DNA of 64,000 nt from Streptomyces rubellomurinus (GTDB lineage: Bacteria; Actinomycetota; Actinomycetes; Streptomycetales; Streptomycetaceae): positions 144,843 through 208,842 of the forward strand of contig NZ_JZKH01000002.1 of assembly GCF_000961885.1 (NCBI RefSeq), in the 5' to 3' direction. The notes below the pieces were generated by a model. That model made no database searches. It was not told where the DNA came from and saw nothing but the letters and a program-made list of their open reading frames with translations. This document shows positions 44,439 to 52,978 of this stretch, piece after piece. Positions within the stretch are counted from its first letter, which is position 1. Each line of letters begins with the position of its first letter. The translations under genes were made by a program, and so were the position numbers.

Positions 44439-44730
44439 ACACAGGTTGGCCCAGTCACGGGTCCGCTGCCGGCCGCAACGGCACCAGCAGCACTTCGGGA
44501 TTTCCTCACCGCTGCGATCGAACCTCAGGGGCCACTGCGCCTTACCGACATCACGCCTCAGACTTCGGCAGCGGTGCGTGCGTCCCCCACGGCGAGTGCC
44601 CGACGCATCTCCCCATCGCGGCTCGGCGCTTCTCAGCACCTCTCGTCCCTTTCGACGTCGCCGTGTGCACTGATTGTGAAACGATCTTCTCGGAGCCCGG
44701 CATTTCTGCAGGTCAGAGGCATGTCCAACC
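44439..44730. other. Right-end noncoding part of the island
   Basis: About 290 bp without a credible gene between the SLATT-like gene and the right boundary repeat. Open frames here are short and lack codon bias. Confidence 0.5.
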
Positions 44731-44827
44731 TTTACTACGACCTCTAAAGGGCCCTCCGGCCTGCGGAAACGCAGGTCGGTCCCGCAACGTTTCCGCAGGT
44801 CAGGCGTGGTCCTGACCTGCGGAAACG
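44731..44827 (+). repeat. Right boundary repeat of the island (attR candidate)
   Basis: The sequence repeats 35570-35658: TACTACGACCT followed by CTC TAA, so it still encodes the glnA C terminus LYYDL with synonymous changes. The same three hairpin arms follow (44760-44771, 44788-44803, 44812-44827). Arms are identical while the loop between the first two is diverged. Confidence 0.75.
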
Positions 44828-44846
44828 TGTGCGGGTGGGACGCCGG

Positions 44847-45872
44847 TCAGGAGGCCGGGGTGAACGCGGTCCACGGCTGCGGGCGGGCCAGGGCGAGGCG
44901 GGGTTTGGCTTCGGCCCAGTGGCGGACCGCGGTGGCCATCACGGCGGCGGGGTCGGTGACCGGGTGGGTGGGGGTGAAGGGCTCGGTCATCGAGGTGTAG
45001 CTCTGGAACATCGCGAGCAGCTTGACGGCTTGGGCCTGGAACAGGGAGAGGTGGCGGTCCGCCAGGGGGAGGAAGAAGCGGTTCCAGCGCTCCGGGGGGA
45101 CGAGCGGCGGGCGCTCCACCGGGGCGATCCCGTGAGCGGCCCGACAGGAGTTGAGGGTGCTGCAGATGACGTCCAGCAGGGCGGAGAGCGTCAGGCAGGA
45201 CGGCCCTGCCGCGATCACCTCGGTGCGCGGGGCCCGCGGGGGTTCGGCCAGGGCGGCCGCCGCGATCACTTCGGCGACCTGGTCGACGGGGCTGATCTCG
45301 GCGTAGCCGTCCGGGTCGCCGACCACGACGGCGGCCAGGCCGGAGACCAGGGCCTGCAGGATCGTGTAGGGCCCGGAGAAGCGGGCGATCCGCCCGTCCC
45401 CGCTGCGGCCGACGACCAGCGGCGGGCGGACCACGGTGAGCGGTCCGGGGTGCTCGGCCCGGGCCAGCTCCTCGCAGCGGGCCTTGGACCACTCGTAGCC
45501 GTTGCGGTAGCCCTCGAACTGCGCTCCGCGCAGGTCGCCGGGGTTGCGGGTGCCGCCGACGTAGGCGGTCGAGACGTGCACCAGGTGGGTGTCCCGGTCG
45601 GCCAGGGCTAGCACCGCCCGCAGCGGCTCCACGTTGGCGGCGACGGCCTCCGGACGGGTGAGGGTCCAGCGGGTGGTGGCCGCCGCGTGCACGATCACGT
45701 CCCAGTGGCCGGCCAGTTCGGGCGGCGGGGGTTCGGCCCCCATCCGCCAGGAGACCGGGCGCTCGGCGGTGGCTCGGCGGGCCACCGGTACCAGCGTGTG
45801 GTCCGCCGCCCGCAGCAGACCGCTGACCTCGGCGCCGACCACACCGGTCGCGCCGGTCAAGAGGATTCGCAT
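44847..45872 (-). CDS. Thioester-reductase-like SDR
   Basis: The 341-residue extended SDR has the motif LLTGATGVVGAEV at the N terminus, VHVSTAYVGG, and the Tyr-x-x-x-Lys pair in YEWSKARCEELAR. This male-sterility/thioester-reductase subtype usually reduces an acyl thioester to an aldehyde or alcohol. Placed after ACP and ketosynthase, it could release the carrier-bound acyl chain. It is the last gene of the eight-gene operon; its stop lies 20 bp from the island repeat at 44827. ATG 45872 is 35 bp after the ketosynthase stop. Confidence 0.82.
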   Translation of the reverse strand: MRILLTGATGVVGAEVSGLLRAADHTLVPVARRATAERPVSWRMGAEPPPPELAGHWDVIVHAAATTRWTLTRPEAVAANVEPLRAVLALADRDTHLVHVSTAYVGGTRNPGDLRGAQFEGYRNGYEWSKARCEELARAEHPGPLTVVRPPLVVGRSGDGRIARFSGPYTILQALVSGLAAVVVGDPDGYAEISPVDQVAEVIAAAALAEPPRAPRTEVIAAGPSCLTLSALLDVICSTLNSCRAAHGIAPVERPPLVPPERWNRFFLPLADRHLSLFQAQAVKLLAMFQSYTSMTEPFTPTHPVTDPAAVMATAVRHWAEAKPRLALARPQPWTAFTPAS

Positions 45873-45907
45873 GGGATGTCCCGGTACGAGGAGGGAATCG
45901 GACGAGG

Positions 45908-47170
45908 TCAGGCGGGGACGAGAACCAGGCAGGCGTTCTGGCCGCCGAATCCGAAGGAGTTGGAGAGGACCGGCCCCGGCGGGATGCCGCGTGGCGCGGA
46001 GCGGACCAGGTCCACCAGGTCGGCCTCCGGACTGGTGCCCAGGTTCGCGATCGGAGGCACCTCGCCCCGGGCCGCGCAGAGCAGGCCGAGCGCCGCCTCC
46101 AGCGCTCCGGAGCCGCCGATCAGATGGCCCGTCACGCCCTTCATCGCCGTCACGGGCAGCGTCCCGGCGCCGAAGCAGCGTTCGATCGCCCGCGCTTCCG
46201 CCCGGTCGTTGAGCACCGTCGAGGTGCCGTGCGCGTTGACGTGACCGATGTCGGCCGGCGCCAGCCCCGCGTCGGCGATCGCGCGCCGCATGCAGCGGGC
46301 CGCCATCTCGCCGTTCTCGATCGGGGCGACGATGTGGAAGGCGTCGCAGTTGTCCGCGTACCCCGCCACCTCGCCCAGGATCGCAACACCCCGTGCCAGG
46401 GCCGCGTCCCAGCGTTCCAGCACCAGAACCGCAGCCCCCTCGGCCATCACGAAGCCGTCCCGGTCCGCGTCGAACGGGCGGCTGGCGAGGGCCGGTTCGC
46501 CGTTGCGGGCCGACATCGCCCGCATCTTCGCGAACGCGCCGACGATCACCGTGGTCACCGGCGCGTCCACTCCTCCCGCCACCGCCGCGTCCAGCTCGCC
46601 GTAGCGGATCCGCCGGGCCGCCTCGCCGATCGCCGTGGTGCCGCTGGCGCACGCCGAGGAGTACGTGGTGCAGGGGCCGCGGAAGCCGTAGCGCAGGGCC
46701 AGCCGGGAGGCCGCCGAGTTCGCCATGGTGCGCGGCACGGTGTGCACGGGCAGGCCGCCGGGGCTGTCCCAGTGGTCCGTGGTCACCTGCTCCATGCTGG
46801 CCAGACCGCCCATGCCGGTGCCGACCTGCACGCCCACCCGCTCCGGCGGCGGGCCGCCGCCCTCGGTGAGCCCCGCCGCGGTCACGGCGTCGGAGGCCGC
46901 GCACAGCAGCAGGGTCGCGGCCCGGTCGATCTGCCGGGCCTCACGGCGGGTCAGGTACGCGTCGACGTCGAACGGCGGCACCAGCGAGGCGATGGTCACC
47001 GAGACGCCCCGCTCCACCAGGAGGTCGACGACCCCGGCGGTGGGCCGGGCCTTGAGCACCGACTCGTAGGCCTCCTGCACACCGGTGCCCACCGGACACT
47101 TCACCCCGATCCCGGTGACCGCCACCCGGTGGCCGCCGTCCGGACGCCTGGAACCCCGACTCGCCGTCAC
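45908..47170 (-). CDS. Beta-ketoacyl-ACP synthase (FabF/KS type)
   Basis: The 420-residue stand-alone ketosynthase has the Cys-His-His catalytic triad: Cys174 in SSACASGT, His314 in VNAHGTST and His349 in KGVTGHLIG. It condenses an acyl starter with malonyl-ACP. No chain-length factor is adjacent. GTG 47170 overlaps the ACP stop by GTGA, so they are coupled. It belongs to the same operon as ACP, aminotransferase and SDR. The substrate is unknown. Confidence 0.9.
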   Translation of the reverse strand: MTASRGSRRPDGGHRVAVTGIGVKCPVGTGVQEAYESVLKARPTAGVVDLLVERGVSVTIASLVPPFDVDAYLTRREARQIDRAATLLLCAASDAVTAAGLTEGGGPPPERVGVQVGTGMGGLASMEQVTTDHWDSPGGLPVHTVPRTMANSAASRLALRYGFRGPCTTYSSACASGTTAIGEAARRIRYGELDAAVAGGVDAPVTTVIVGAFAKMRAMSARNGEPALASRPFDADRDGFVMAEGAAVLVLERWDAALARGVAILGEVAGYADNCDAFHIVAPIENGEMAARCMRRAIADAGLAPADIGHVNAHGTSTVLNDRAEARAIERCFGAGTLPVTAMKGVTGHLIGGSGALEAALGLLCAARGEVPPIANLGTSPEADLVDLVRSAPRGIPPGPVLSNSFGFGGQNACLVLVPA

Positions 47171-47421
47171 CGGGCCTCCGCCGTCCGGAGCGTGAGCAGG
47201 TCGATCGCCTGGCCGACGTCCTCGGCCCGGGTCAGGTCCTCGACCTCGATCCGCAGGGCCAGCGCGCGTTCCAGGCGGGAGCCGATCTCCATCAGCTCCA
47301 GGCTGTCGATGCCGTGGTCGGCCACCAGGCTGGTGCGCTCGTGCACCTCCTCCACCTCCGTGCCGAGCACGTCCGAGATCGTCGTCCTCACCACCAGGGC
47401 CAGTTCCTCACGCGTGGGCAT
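47167..47421 (-). CDS. Acyl carrier protein
   Basis: The 84-residue ACP has the phosphopantetheine serine Ser40 in DHGIDSLELMEIG. It is acidic and helical, with no extra domain. It is translationally coupled to the ketosynthase and follows the aminotransferase by 25 bp. It is a dedicated secondary-metabolism carrier, separate from the housekeeping fatty acid ACP, judging by context. Confidence 0.92.
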   Translation of the reverse strand: MPTREELALVVRTTISDVLGTEVEEVHERTSLVADHGIDSLELMEIGSRLERALALRIEVEDLTRAEDVGQAIDLLTLRTAEAR

Positions 47422-47446
47422 GTCCGTCCTTCCTGAGGGTGCGGGT

Positions 47447-48679
47447 TCATCGGGCGGCCACGGCGGCCAGGGCCTCGTCCAGGATGCCGAGCCCTTCGGC
47501 GAGCTCGGCCTCGGTGGCCACCAGCGGCGGCAGCAGCCGGATGGTGGTCGGGCGGCCCAGACAGGGCGAGACCAGCAGGCCGTGGGCGGCGAGTTCGAGC
47601 ACCGTCGCGCCCGCGTGGGCGGGCGTGTCCAGGTCGACGCCGCGCAGCAGACCCCGCCCCCGCACCTCGCGCACCGTCTCCGGGTGGCGAGTGCGCAGGT
47701 CCGCCAGGCCGGAGTCCAGCAGGGCGGAGAGTGCCCGGCCGTGCCCCGCCAGCCGGTCCATCACCTCCAGTGCGGGCGGCAGGGCCGCACAGCTCAGCGG
47801 GTGTCCGCCGAAGGTCGCGGAGTGCAGGAACGGATCGGCGTCCAGCGGTGCGTACAGCCGCTCCGAGCAGACCAGGGCCGACAGCGGGACCACGCCGCCG
47901 CCGAGCGGCTTGCCCAGCAGCACGCCGTCCACCGGCAGGCCCGCGGCCAGCGCGAGCGAGGGCTCACCGCAGCGGCGCAGGCCGCACTGGATCTCATCGG
48001 CGATCACCATCGCCCCGTGCTCCACCGCCGCCGCGCACCACTGGCGCAGCACCTCCACCGGGAGCGGAACCGCACCGTTCTCCCCCTGGACCGGCTCGAA
48101 CACCAGCGCGGCCACCGGTCCCGCTGCCAGCTCCCGGGCGAGGGCCCGCGCGTCCTGCGGGTCCAGGTGCGCCACCTCCACGGTGCAGCCGCGCAGGCCC
48201 ACCCGGTAGAGCGGGCTGTGCGTCAGGGCCAGGGCGCCGAGCGACTTCCCGTGGAAGCCGCCGCGCACCGCGAGCACCCGCTCCCTGCCGGTCGCCAGCC
48301 GGGCCAGTTTGACCGCGACCTCCACCGCGTCCGAGCCGTTCAGCCCGAAGTGGACCTTCGGCAGGACGTGTCCGAGGTGTGCCGCCAACCGACCGGCCGC
48401 ATCGGCCGCCACGGGGTTGGCCAGGCTCCGGGTGGCGGTGGGCATGGTGTCCAGCTGCCGGTGGACGGCGGCGAGCACCTCGGGGTGGCGGTGACCGAGC
48501 AGGGTGACGGCGTACGAGCCGAAGTCCAGCACCCGGCGCCCGTCGGACAGGGTCACCCTGGCGCCTTCGGCGGCCGTCTCGACCGCACCGCGCCCGGCGA
48601 AACCACCGGTCAGCGCGAGCTTCCCGGACAGGTGCCGGCGCACCTGGTCGAACACCTCGGTCGCGGCGGCCGGCGTCAT
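47447..48679 (-). CDS. Class III PLP-dependent aminotransferase
   Basis: The 410-residue enzyme is of the ornithine/GABA/diaminobutyrate aminotransferase class. Asp228 in VIADEIQCG holds the PLP ring nitrogen. Lys257 in LLGKPLGGG is the Schiff-base residue. GSYAVTLLGHRHPEV lies near the N terminus. In this operon it probably converts an aldehyde or keto group of the product to an amine, working with the SDR. ATG 48679 overlaps the SRPBCC stop in an ATGA arrangement. Confidence 0.88.
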   Translation of the reverse strand: MTPAAATEVFDQVRRHLSGKLALTGGFAGRGAVETAAEGARVTLSDGRRVLDFGSYAVTLLGHRHPEVLAAVHRQLDTMPTATRSLANPVAADAAGRLAAHLGHVLPKVHFGLNGSDAVEVAVKLARLATGRERVLAVRGGFHGKSLGALALTHSPLYRVGLRGCTVEVAHLDPQDARALARELAAGPVAALVFEPVQGENGAVPLPVEVLRQWCAAAVEHGAMVIADEIQCGLRRCGEPSLALAAGLPVDGVLLGKPLGGGVVPLSALVCSERLYAPLDADPFLHSATFGGHPLSCAALPPALEVMDRLAGHGRALSALLDSGLADLRTRHPETVREVRGRGLLRGVDLDTPAHAGATVLELAAHGLLVSPCLGRPTTIRLLPPLVATEAELAEGLGILDEALAAVAAR

Positions 48680-49134
48680 CGGGTCACCGCCGTGACCGGG
48701 ACGAGCCGGCTGCGCAGCGCGGTCAGCATCTGCTCGGCGTTCTCGCGCAGGGCGTCGGCCGCGATCGGGTTGAGCATCTCCGCGAGCAGCGGGATGCCGA
48801 TGTCGAAGTCGGCGCAGAGCACCACGAGGCTGCCGCCGTCGGCCGCCTGCCTGACCGCCCAGTGGCCGGAGAACTCGCCCAGGTCTCCGGTGAGTTGGCG
48901 GAAGTCGAAACGCCGGGCCGCCGGGTCGATCACCTCCGCTTCGGTCCACCGCAGCACCGAGCCCTCCAGCCGCACCGACCAGGCGGTGGTGCGGTGGCAT
49001 GCGTCGGTCCGCTCGACCACCACCACCTCGTCCACGCTCTCCATGCAGTGCTGGTACGACTCCACGTCCACCACCGCCGCCCAGACCAGCTCGGGCGGCG
49101 CGGCGATCGGCAGTTCCACCTCAACGTGCGGCAC
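48676..49134 (-). CDS. SRPBCC / polyketide cyclase-type protein
   Basis: The 152-residue protein starts PHVEVELPIAAPPELVWAAV, the first strand and helix of the START-like SRPBCC fold. It continues with the concave sheet and a long C-terminal helix (ADALRENAEQMLTALRSRL). Such proteins cyclise or dehydrate polyketide chains, or bind hydrophobic ligands. Catalytic residues are not fixed in the family, so the activity is inferred from the operon. It overlaps both neighbours by a few bases. Confidence 0.78.
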   Translation of the reverse strand: MPHVEVELPIAAPPELVWAAVVDVESYQHCMESVDEVVVVERTDACHRTTAWSVRLEGSVLRWTEAEVIDPAARRFDFRQLTGDLGEFSGHWAVRQAADGGSLVVLCADFDIGIPLLAEMLNPIAADALRENAEQMLTALRSRLVPVTAVTR

Positions 49135-50338
49135 GGGACGACCTCTTCGGTTCGGGGAGGGACAGGGGGAGGTGTTCGGCCGCGTGCGGCCCGAGGGCCT
49201 TCGCCCTCGCGGCCACCAGGGCCGGGGGGAGCAGCCGGCGCAGCAGGGCCCGCCGCAGCGGGCGGAGGTGCGTCATCGCGTACCACTGCTCGACGAGGTC
49301 GCAGCCGAGTTCGACCTTCGGCTGATAGGCGGTCTGGGCGAACCGGATGTGGGTGCACCCCGAGTCGATGGCCAGCCGGATCGCGGCGTGGTGCACCGCG
49401 TGGTAGAGCCCGGCCTCGTGGGCGATCCGGTAGTCCAGGCCGATCCGGGCTCCGGTGGCGCCCGTCCCGGCGAACAGGCAGAGGAGGAAGGCCACCAGCC
49501 GCTCGCCCTCGAAACAGGCCACCAGTCGGCGCCCGGCCGGCTGCCCGCTGTGGACGGCGGCCAGGAAGTCGGCGTCCAGTACGTCCAGCCGCTGTTCGGC
49601 CCGATCCATCACCTGCCGGTACAGCCCGAGCATCTCCGGCAGCAGGTGTGCGAAGTCCTCCAGCACCTCCGTCCGCAGCCCGGGCCAGGCCGCCGCCCGC
49701 CGCAGTTTGCTGCGCGCGTTGCGCCGCGCCTTGGCCGGCAGTCGGGTCAGGTAGTCCTCGAACCCTCCCGGGCCCAAGCGGAGTTCGGTGTCCGGGAGGG
49801 CGGGCAGGAAGAAGAAGCCGGCGCCGGCCAGGGAGGGCCGCAGCGCCGCCAGTTCGACGGGCGCGAAGTCCTTGAACACCACGGTGCCGAGCCCTTCGCG
49901 GCGGGCCAGCGCCAGCGCTCCGCCGATCAGCGCGTCGAGGGCCGGCGCCGGCAGCTGCCGGCCGGTCAGCAGGTGTCCCTGGCCGAGCAGGTGGCCGCAG
50001 AACAGCATGGGAACCCGCAGCAGGCCGGGGAGCAGGCGTCGCAGGGGGGCGAGGCGGCGCCGGACGTCCGCCCCGAGCACCTCGTCCAGCCGCAGCCGGG
50101 AGAACAGGCTGACCGGCAGCACCGCGAGCGCCCCCGTCTCCTCGGGGGCGTCCTGACGGAGCACCAGGTAGGCGTACCCGTCCGGCCCGATCGCGGACAC
50201 CTCCATCGCGCGCAGCACGTCGCGCGACCACATCGGGTCGCCCGGCGGCGCCAGGCGCTCCCACAGCCCCTCCGGGAGCGCGTCGACGCCGCGCACCACC
50301 TCGACCCGGTAGTCGGCCGCGGCTTCCACCCCCGTCAT
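49121..50338 (-). CDS. BioF2-like GNAT acyltransferase
   Basis: The 405-residue protein fits the BioF2/FemAB-like acetyltransferase family. Its second GNAT half spans LDADFLAAVHSGQPAGRRL to LDYRIAHEAGLYHAVHHAAI, preceded by a helical N-terminal half. FemX- or BioF2-like enzymes transfer acyl or aminoacyl groups to amines. In this cluster it may N-acylate an amine or handle an amino-acid starter. ATG 50338 overlaps the upstream dehydrogenase stop (ATGA). The reaction is inferred. Confidence 0.72.
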   Translation of the reverse strand: MTGVEAAADYRVEVVRGVDALPEGLWERLAPPGDPMWSRDVLRAMEVSAIGPDGYAYLVLRQDAPEETGALAVLPVSLFSRLRLDEVLGADVRRRLAPLRRLLPGLLRVPMLFCGHLLGQGHLLTGRQLPAPALDALIGGALALARREGLGTVVFKDFAPVELAALRPSLAGAGFFFLPALPDTELRLGPGGFEDYLTRLPAKARRNARSKLRRAAAWPGLRTEVLEDFAHLLPEMLGLYRQVMDRAEQRLDVLDADFLAAVHSGQPAGRRLVACFEGERLVAFLLCLFAGTGATGARIGLDYRIAHEAGLYHAVHHAAIRLAIDSGCTHIRFAQTAYQPKVELGCDLVEQWYAMTHLRPLRRALLRRLLPPALVAARAKALGPHAAEHLPLSLPEPKRSSRAAR

Positions 50339-51468
50339 CCGATCCGCAGCGGACGGCCGTCGAGGTATTCGCGCAGCGGGCCGGCCATCCGTGCCCGGGC
50401 GGGCGGGTGGAAGCCGAGTGCCCCCGCCGCCGAGGCCAGGTAACTGCCCTCGGTCGAGCCGACGAACGCCATACCGCCCAGGGCGGCCAGGCAGCTGCGG
50501 CTGGTGCGGGCGATGGCGTCCTCCGCCGCGTAGCGGGCCATCAGCGCGGCCACCAGCAGGCCGTCGTCCCAGGGCTGGAGGCGGTCCGCCATCGCCCGGG
50601 CCACCGACTCCACCGCGAGCATCGCGGCCTCCACCTCCGCCAGGGGCCCGGTCGGGTCCTGCGGGGGGCCGCCGGGCTTGGTCAGCGCCCGCTCCACCAG
50701 TGCGCTGGCCACGCCCAGGTAGCCGGCCGTCAGCAGCAGCTCGAACCAGAGGAAGCCCGCCGTGTTGAGGTCGTCGGGTACCGCGTCGGCCGTGACCTCG
50801 GTGACCAGGACCATCTCCTGGTCGACCTCGACCTCGGTCAGCACCACCTCCTCGCTCTCCGCGCCGGCCAGCACCGTGTTGCGCCAGAACGGTCGCACCT
50901 CGATGCCCGGCGTGGCGGCGGGGACCAGCGCGACGGCCAGCCGCTCGACGCCGTCCTCGTCCGCGAGCAGCACCGAGGCCGTCAGCAGGTCCATCGAACG
51001 GGACAGGCTGCACGGCATCTTGCTGCCGTTCAGCACCACCCGCTCCCCCCGGCGACGGGCGGTGATGTGCGGCTTGAGGATGTTCTGGCCGGCCCGGCCC
51101 TCCGCGAAGGCGGAGGCCAGGAGCAGGCCGTCGGCGGCGATCGAGGCGAGCACCTGCTCCTCCGGAGCGCCCGGAGAGGCGGAGCGGACCAGTCCGGCCA
51201 CCGAGAAGTGGTGCATGGTGGTGGCCACCGCCAGCGAGGGGCAGCGGGCCCCGACCGCACGCTGGACGCGCACCGCCTCCAGGGCGCTCACGCCCTTGCC
51301 GCCCAGGGCACGGGGCACCAGCAGGCCGGGGCCGCCGGCCGCGCGGAACGCGCCGATCGCCGGGCTGGGGGTGCTCTCCAGGCGCTCCAGGGGGTGGGCT
51401 GCCAGAGCGGCGTCCAAGCCGGGCAGGTGGGTCTCCAGGGCGGCACGTTCACGCTGCAGGAATTGCAC
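50335..51468 (-). CDS. Acyl-CoA dehydrogenase family flavoprotein
   Basis: The 377-residue protein has the acyl-CoA dehydrogenase layout. A helical N domain (VPRALGGKGVSALEAVRVQR) is followed by a beta domain with FAEGRAGQNILKPHI and GERVVLNGSKMPCSLS, then a C-terminal helical domain (GGMAFVGSTEGSYLASAAGALGF). FAD is expected to bind at the beta domain. In secondary metabolism such enzymes desaturate ACP-bound or CoA-bound acyl chains. It is the second gene of the operon, starting 45 bp after the P450 stop. GTG 51468 is the start shown. Confidence 0.82.
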   Translation of the reverse strand: MQFLQRERAALETHLPGLDAALAAHPLERLESTPSPAIGAFRAAGGPGLLVPRALGGKGVSALEAVRVQRAVGARCPSLAVATTMHHFSVAGLVRSASPGAPEEQVLASIAADGLLLASAFAEGRAGQNILKPHITARRRGERVVLNGSKMPCSLSRSMDLLTASVLLADEDGVERLAVALVPAATPGIEVRPFWRNTVLAGAESEEVVLTEVEVDQEMVLVTEVTADAVPDDLNTAGFLWFELLLTAGYLGVASALVERALTKPGGPPQDPTGPLAEVEAAMLAVESVARAMADRLQPWDDGLLVAALMARYAAEDAIARTSRSCLAALGGMAFVGSTEGSYLASAAGALGFHPPARARMAGPLREYLDGRPLRIG

Positions 51469-51513
51469 GGGACCGGTTCCTCCAAGGACGGTGATCGGGA
51501 CTGCGGGGGCGGG

Positions 51514-52842
51514 TCAGCCGGCCAGGGCCAGCGGGAGGCGGGTGAAGCCGCGCAGACCGTCGCCGGTGCGCCGGGTCGGCGGGCCGGACGGCGTCAGTCG
51601 CGGTAAACGGTGCAGTAGTTGGCGCAGCAGGACGGCTCCCTCCAGCCGGGCCAGCGCGGTGCCCACGCAGTAGTGCGCGCCCGCGCTGAAGCTCAGCACC
51701 CGGCCGTCCTGCCGTCCGATCGTGAAGGCGTCCGGGTCCGCGAACACCTCGGGGTCCCGGTGGGCGGCCGCCATGACCGCGATGACGCTGGCTCCGGCCG
51801 GCAGGGGGACCCCGGCGACCTCCGTGGCCCGTGCCGTGATCCGTTCCGTCATCGGTACCGGAGCGTCCCAGCGCAGCGACTCCTCCAGCGCGGCCGGCAC
51901 CAGCTCGGGCCGACGCCGCAGCAAGGCCCACTGCTCTGGATGGCTGAGCAGGGCGTGCACCGCCATCCCGAGCATCGCGGCGGTGGTCTCGAAGCCGGCG
52001 GCGAACATCAGGACCAGCACATCGACGAGTTCGTCGTCCGTCAGCCCGGCGCTGTCCGTCAGGGGGCCCATGGCCAAGGCCGAGGCGAGGTCGTCGGCAG
52101 GCCGGGAACGGCGTTCGTGCAGCAGTCCGGCGAAGTACGTCCGCAGCCCTCCCACCCCCCGGTCGGCCCGAGCCCAGTCCTCCGGGGTGCGGACGGGCTC
52201 CAGCAGCCGGGCGGCATCGTCACCGAGCAGGCTCAGGCCCTGCTGATCCGCACGCGGCACGCCGATCAGCTCGCCGACCATCGCGACCGGAAGGGGCAAC
52301 GCGACCAACTCGTAGAAGTCCGCGACCGCGCCGCCGGCGGCGGCCTCCGCGAAGGCGTCCAGCAGTTCGGCGCCGAGCTCCTCCACCCTGGCCCGCAGTG
52401 CGGCGACCCGGCGGGCGCTCAGCTCCCGGACCACCAGGCGGCGGAGTCGATCATGGGCGTCGTGGTTGGTGGCCAGCATCGAGGAGTAGAAGAAGTCGGC
52501 GGCCGGGCGACCGATGCCTTCCGGAATTCTCCGCTCGCACCATTCCCGGTCGGGCACCAGGAAGTCGGGGCCGGTGAGAACGGCCTGGCAGCCTGCGAAA
52601 GTGGTCAAGAAATGCGAGCTGATCGTCACACTGTAGTAAACCGGCGCCACCTCCCGGAGTCCGGCCAGGGCGGGATAGGGATTGTCCCTGCCCTCCGGGG
52701 CAAAAACCGATAAAAGGATCTTCTCTGGATTCAACAGTCCAGCCTTGGGTCCGATCAACGGAAAAGACGGCTTCCACCCGCCCTTCCCACGATACCCGTG
52801 CAGCATATATCGGAGATTCCGACACTCGCTCAACCGGGCCAT
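51514..52842 (-). CDS. Cytochrome P450
   Basis: The protein has about 442 residues. The I-helix oxygen-binding motif is FAAGFETT, the ExxR motif lies in LEESLRWD, and the heme-cysteine motif is FSAGAHYCVG. It oxidises an unknown substrate, likely the product of this operon. The first gene of the operon; the A/T-rich region 52843-52978 upstream probably holds the promoter. The start is uncertain between ATG 52842 and a later codon such as ATG 52806. Confidence 0.85.
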   Translation of the reverse strand: MARLSECRNLRYMLHGYRGKGGWKPSFPLIGPKAGLLNPEKILLSVFAPEGRDNPYPALAGLREVAPVYYSVTISSHFLTTFAGCQAVLTGPDFLVPDREWCERRIPEGIGRPAADFFYSSMLATNHDAHDRLRRLVVRELSARRVAALRARVEELGAELLDAFAEAAAGGAVADFYELVALPLPVAMVGELIGVPRADQQGLSLLGDDAARLLEPVRTPEDWARADRGVGGLRTYFAGLLHERRSRPADDLASALAMGPLTDSAGLTDDELVDVLVLMFAAGFETTAAMLGMAVHALLSHPEQWALLRRRPELVPAALEESLRWDAPVPMTERITARATEVAGVPLPAGASVIAVMAAAHRDPEVFADPDAFTIGRQDGRVLSFSAGAHYCVGTALARLEGAVLLRQLLHRLPRLTPSGPPTRRTGDGLRGFTRLPLALAG

Positions 52843-52978
52843 TCCAAAGGAATATGATCGTCAGTTCGAGCACATTCCAAACCGATATCGTCACGGCCGG
52901 CAAACTCGATACCGCGGAGACCGCGTTGCTCCGGGCCGGCCGGCGGACGACGGCCGGGTGAGCGGCGGGCCGGGCCGG

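Noticed and set aside
44293..44673. Plus-strand 126-codon frame at the island's right end
   Set aside because: It is Ser/Arg-rich with no motif, overlaps the end of the SLATT-like gene in another frame, and has no ribosome binding site.
46124..50443. Plus-strand open frame of 1439 codons across the biosynthetic operon
   Set aside because: It has no protein motifs, is rich in Arg/Gly/Gln/His, and lies opposite five minus-strand genes with complete active sites.
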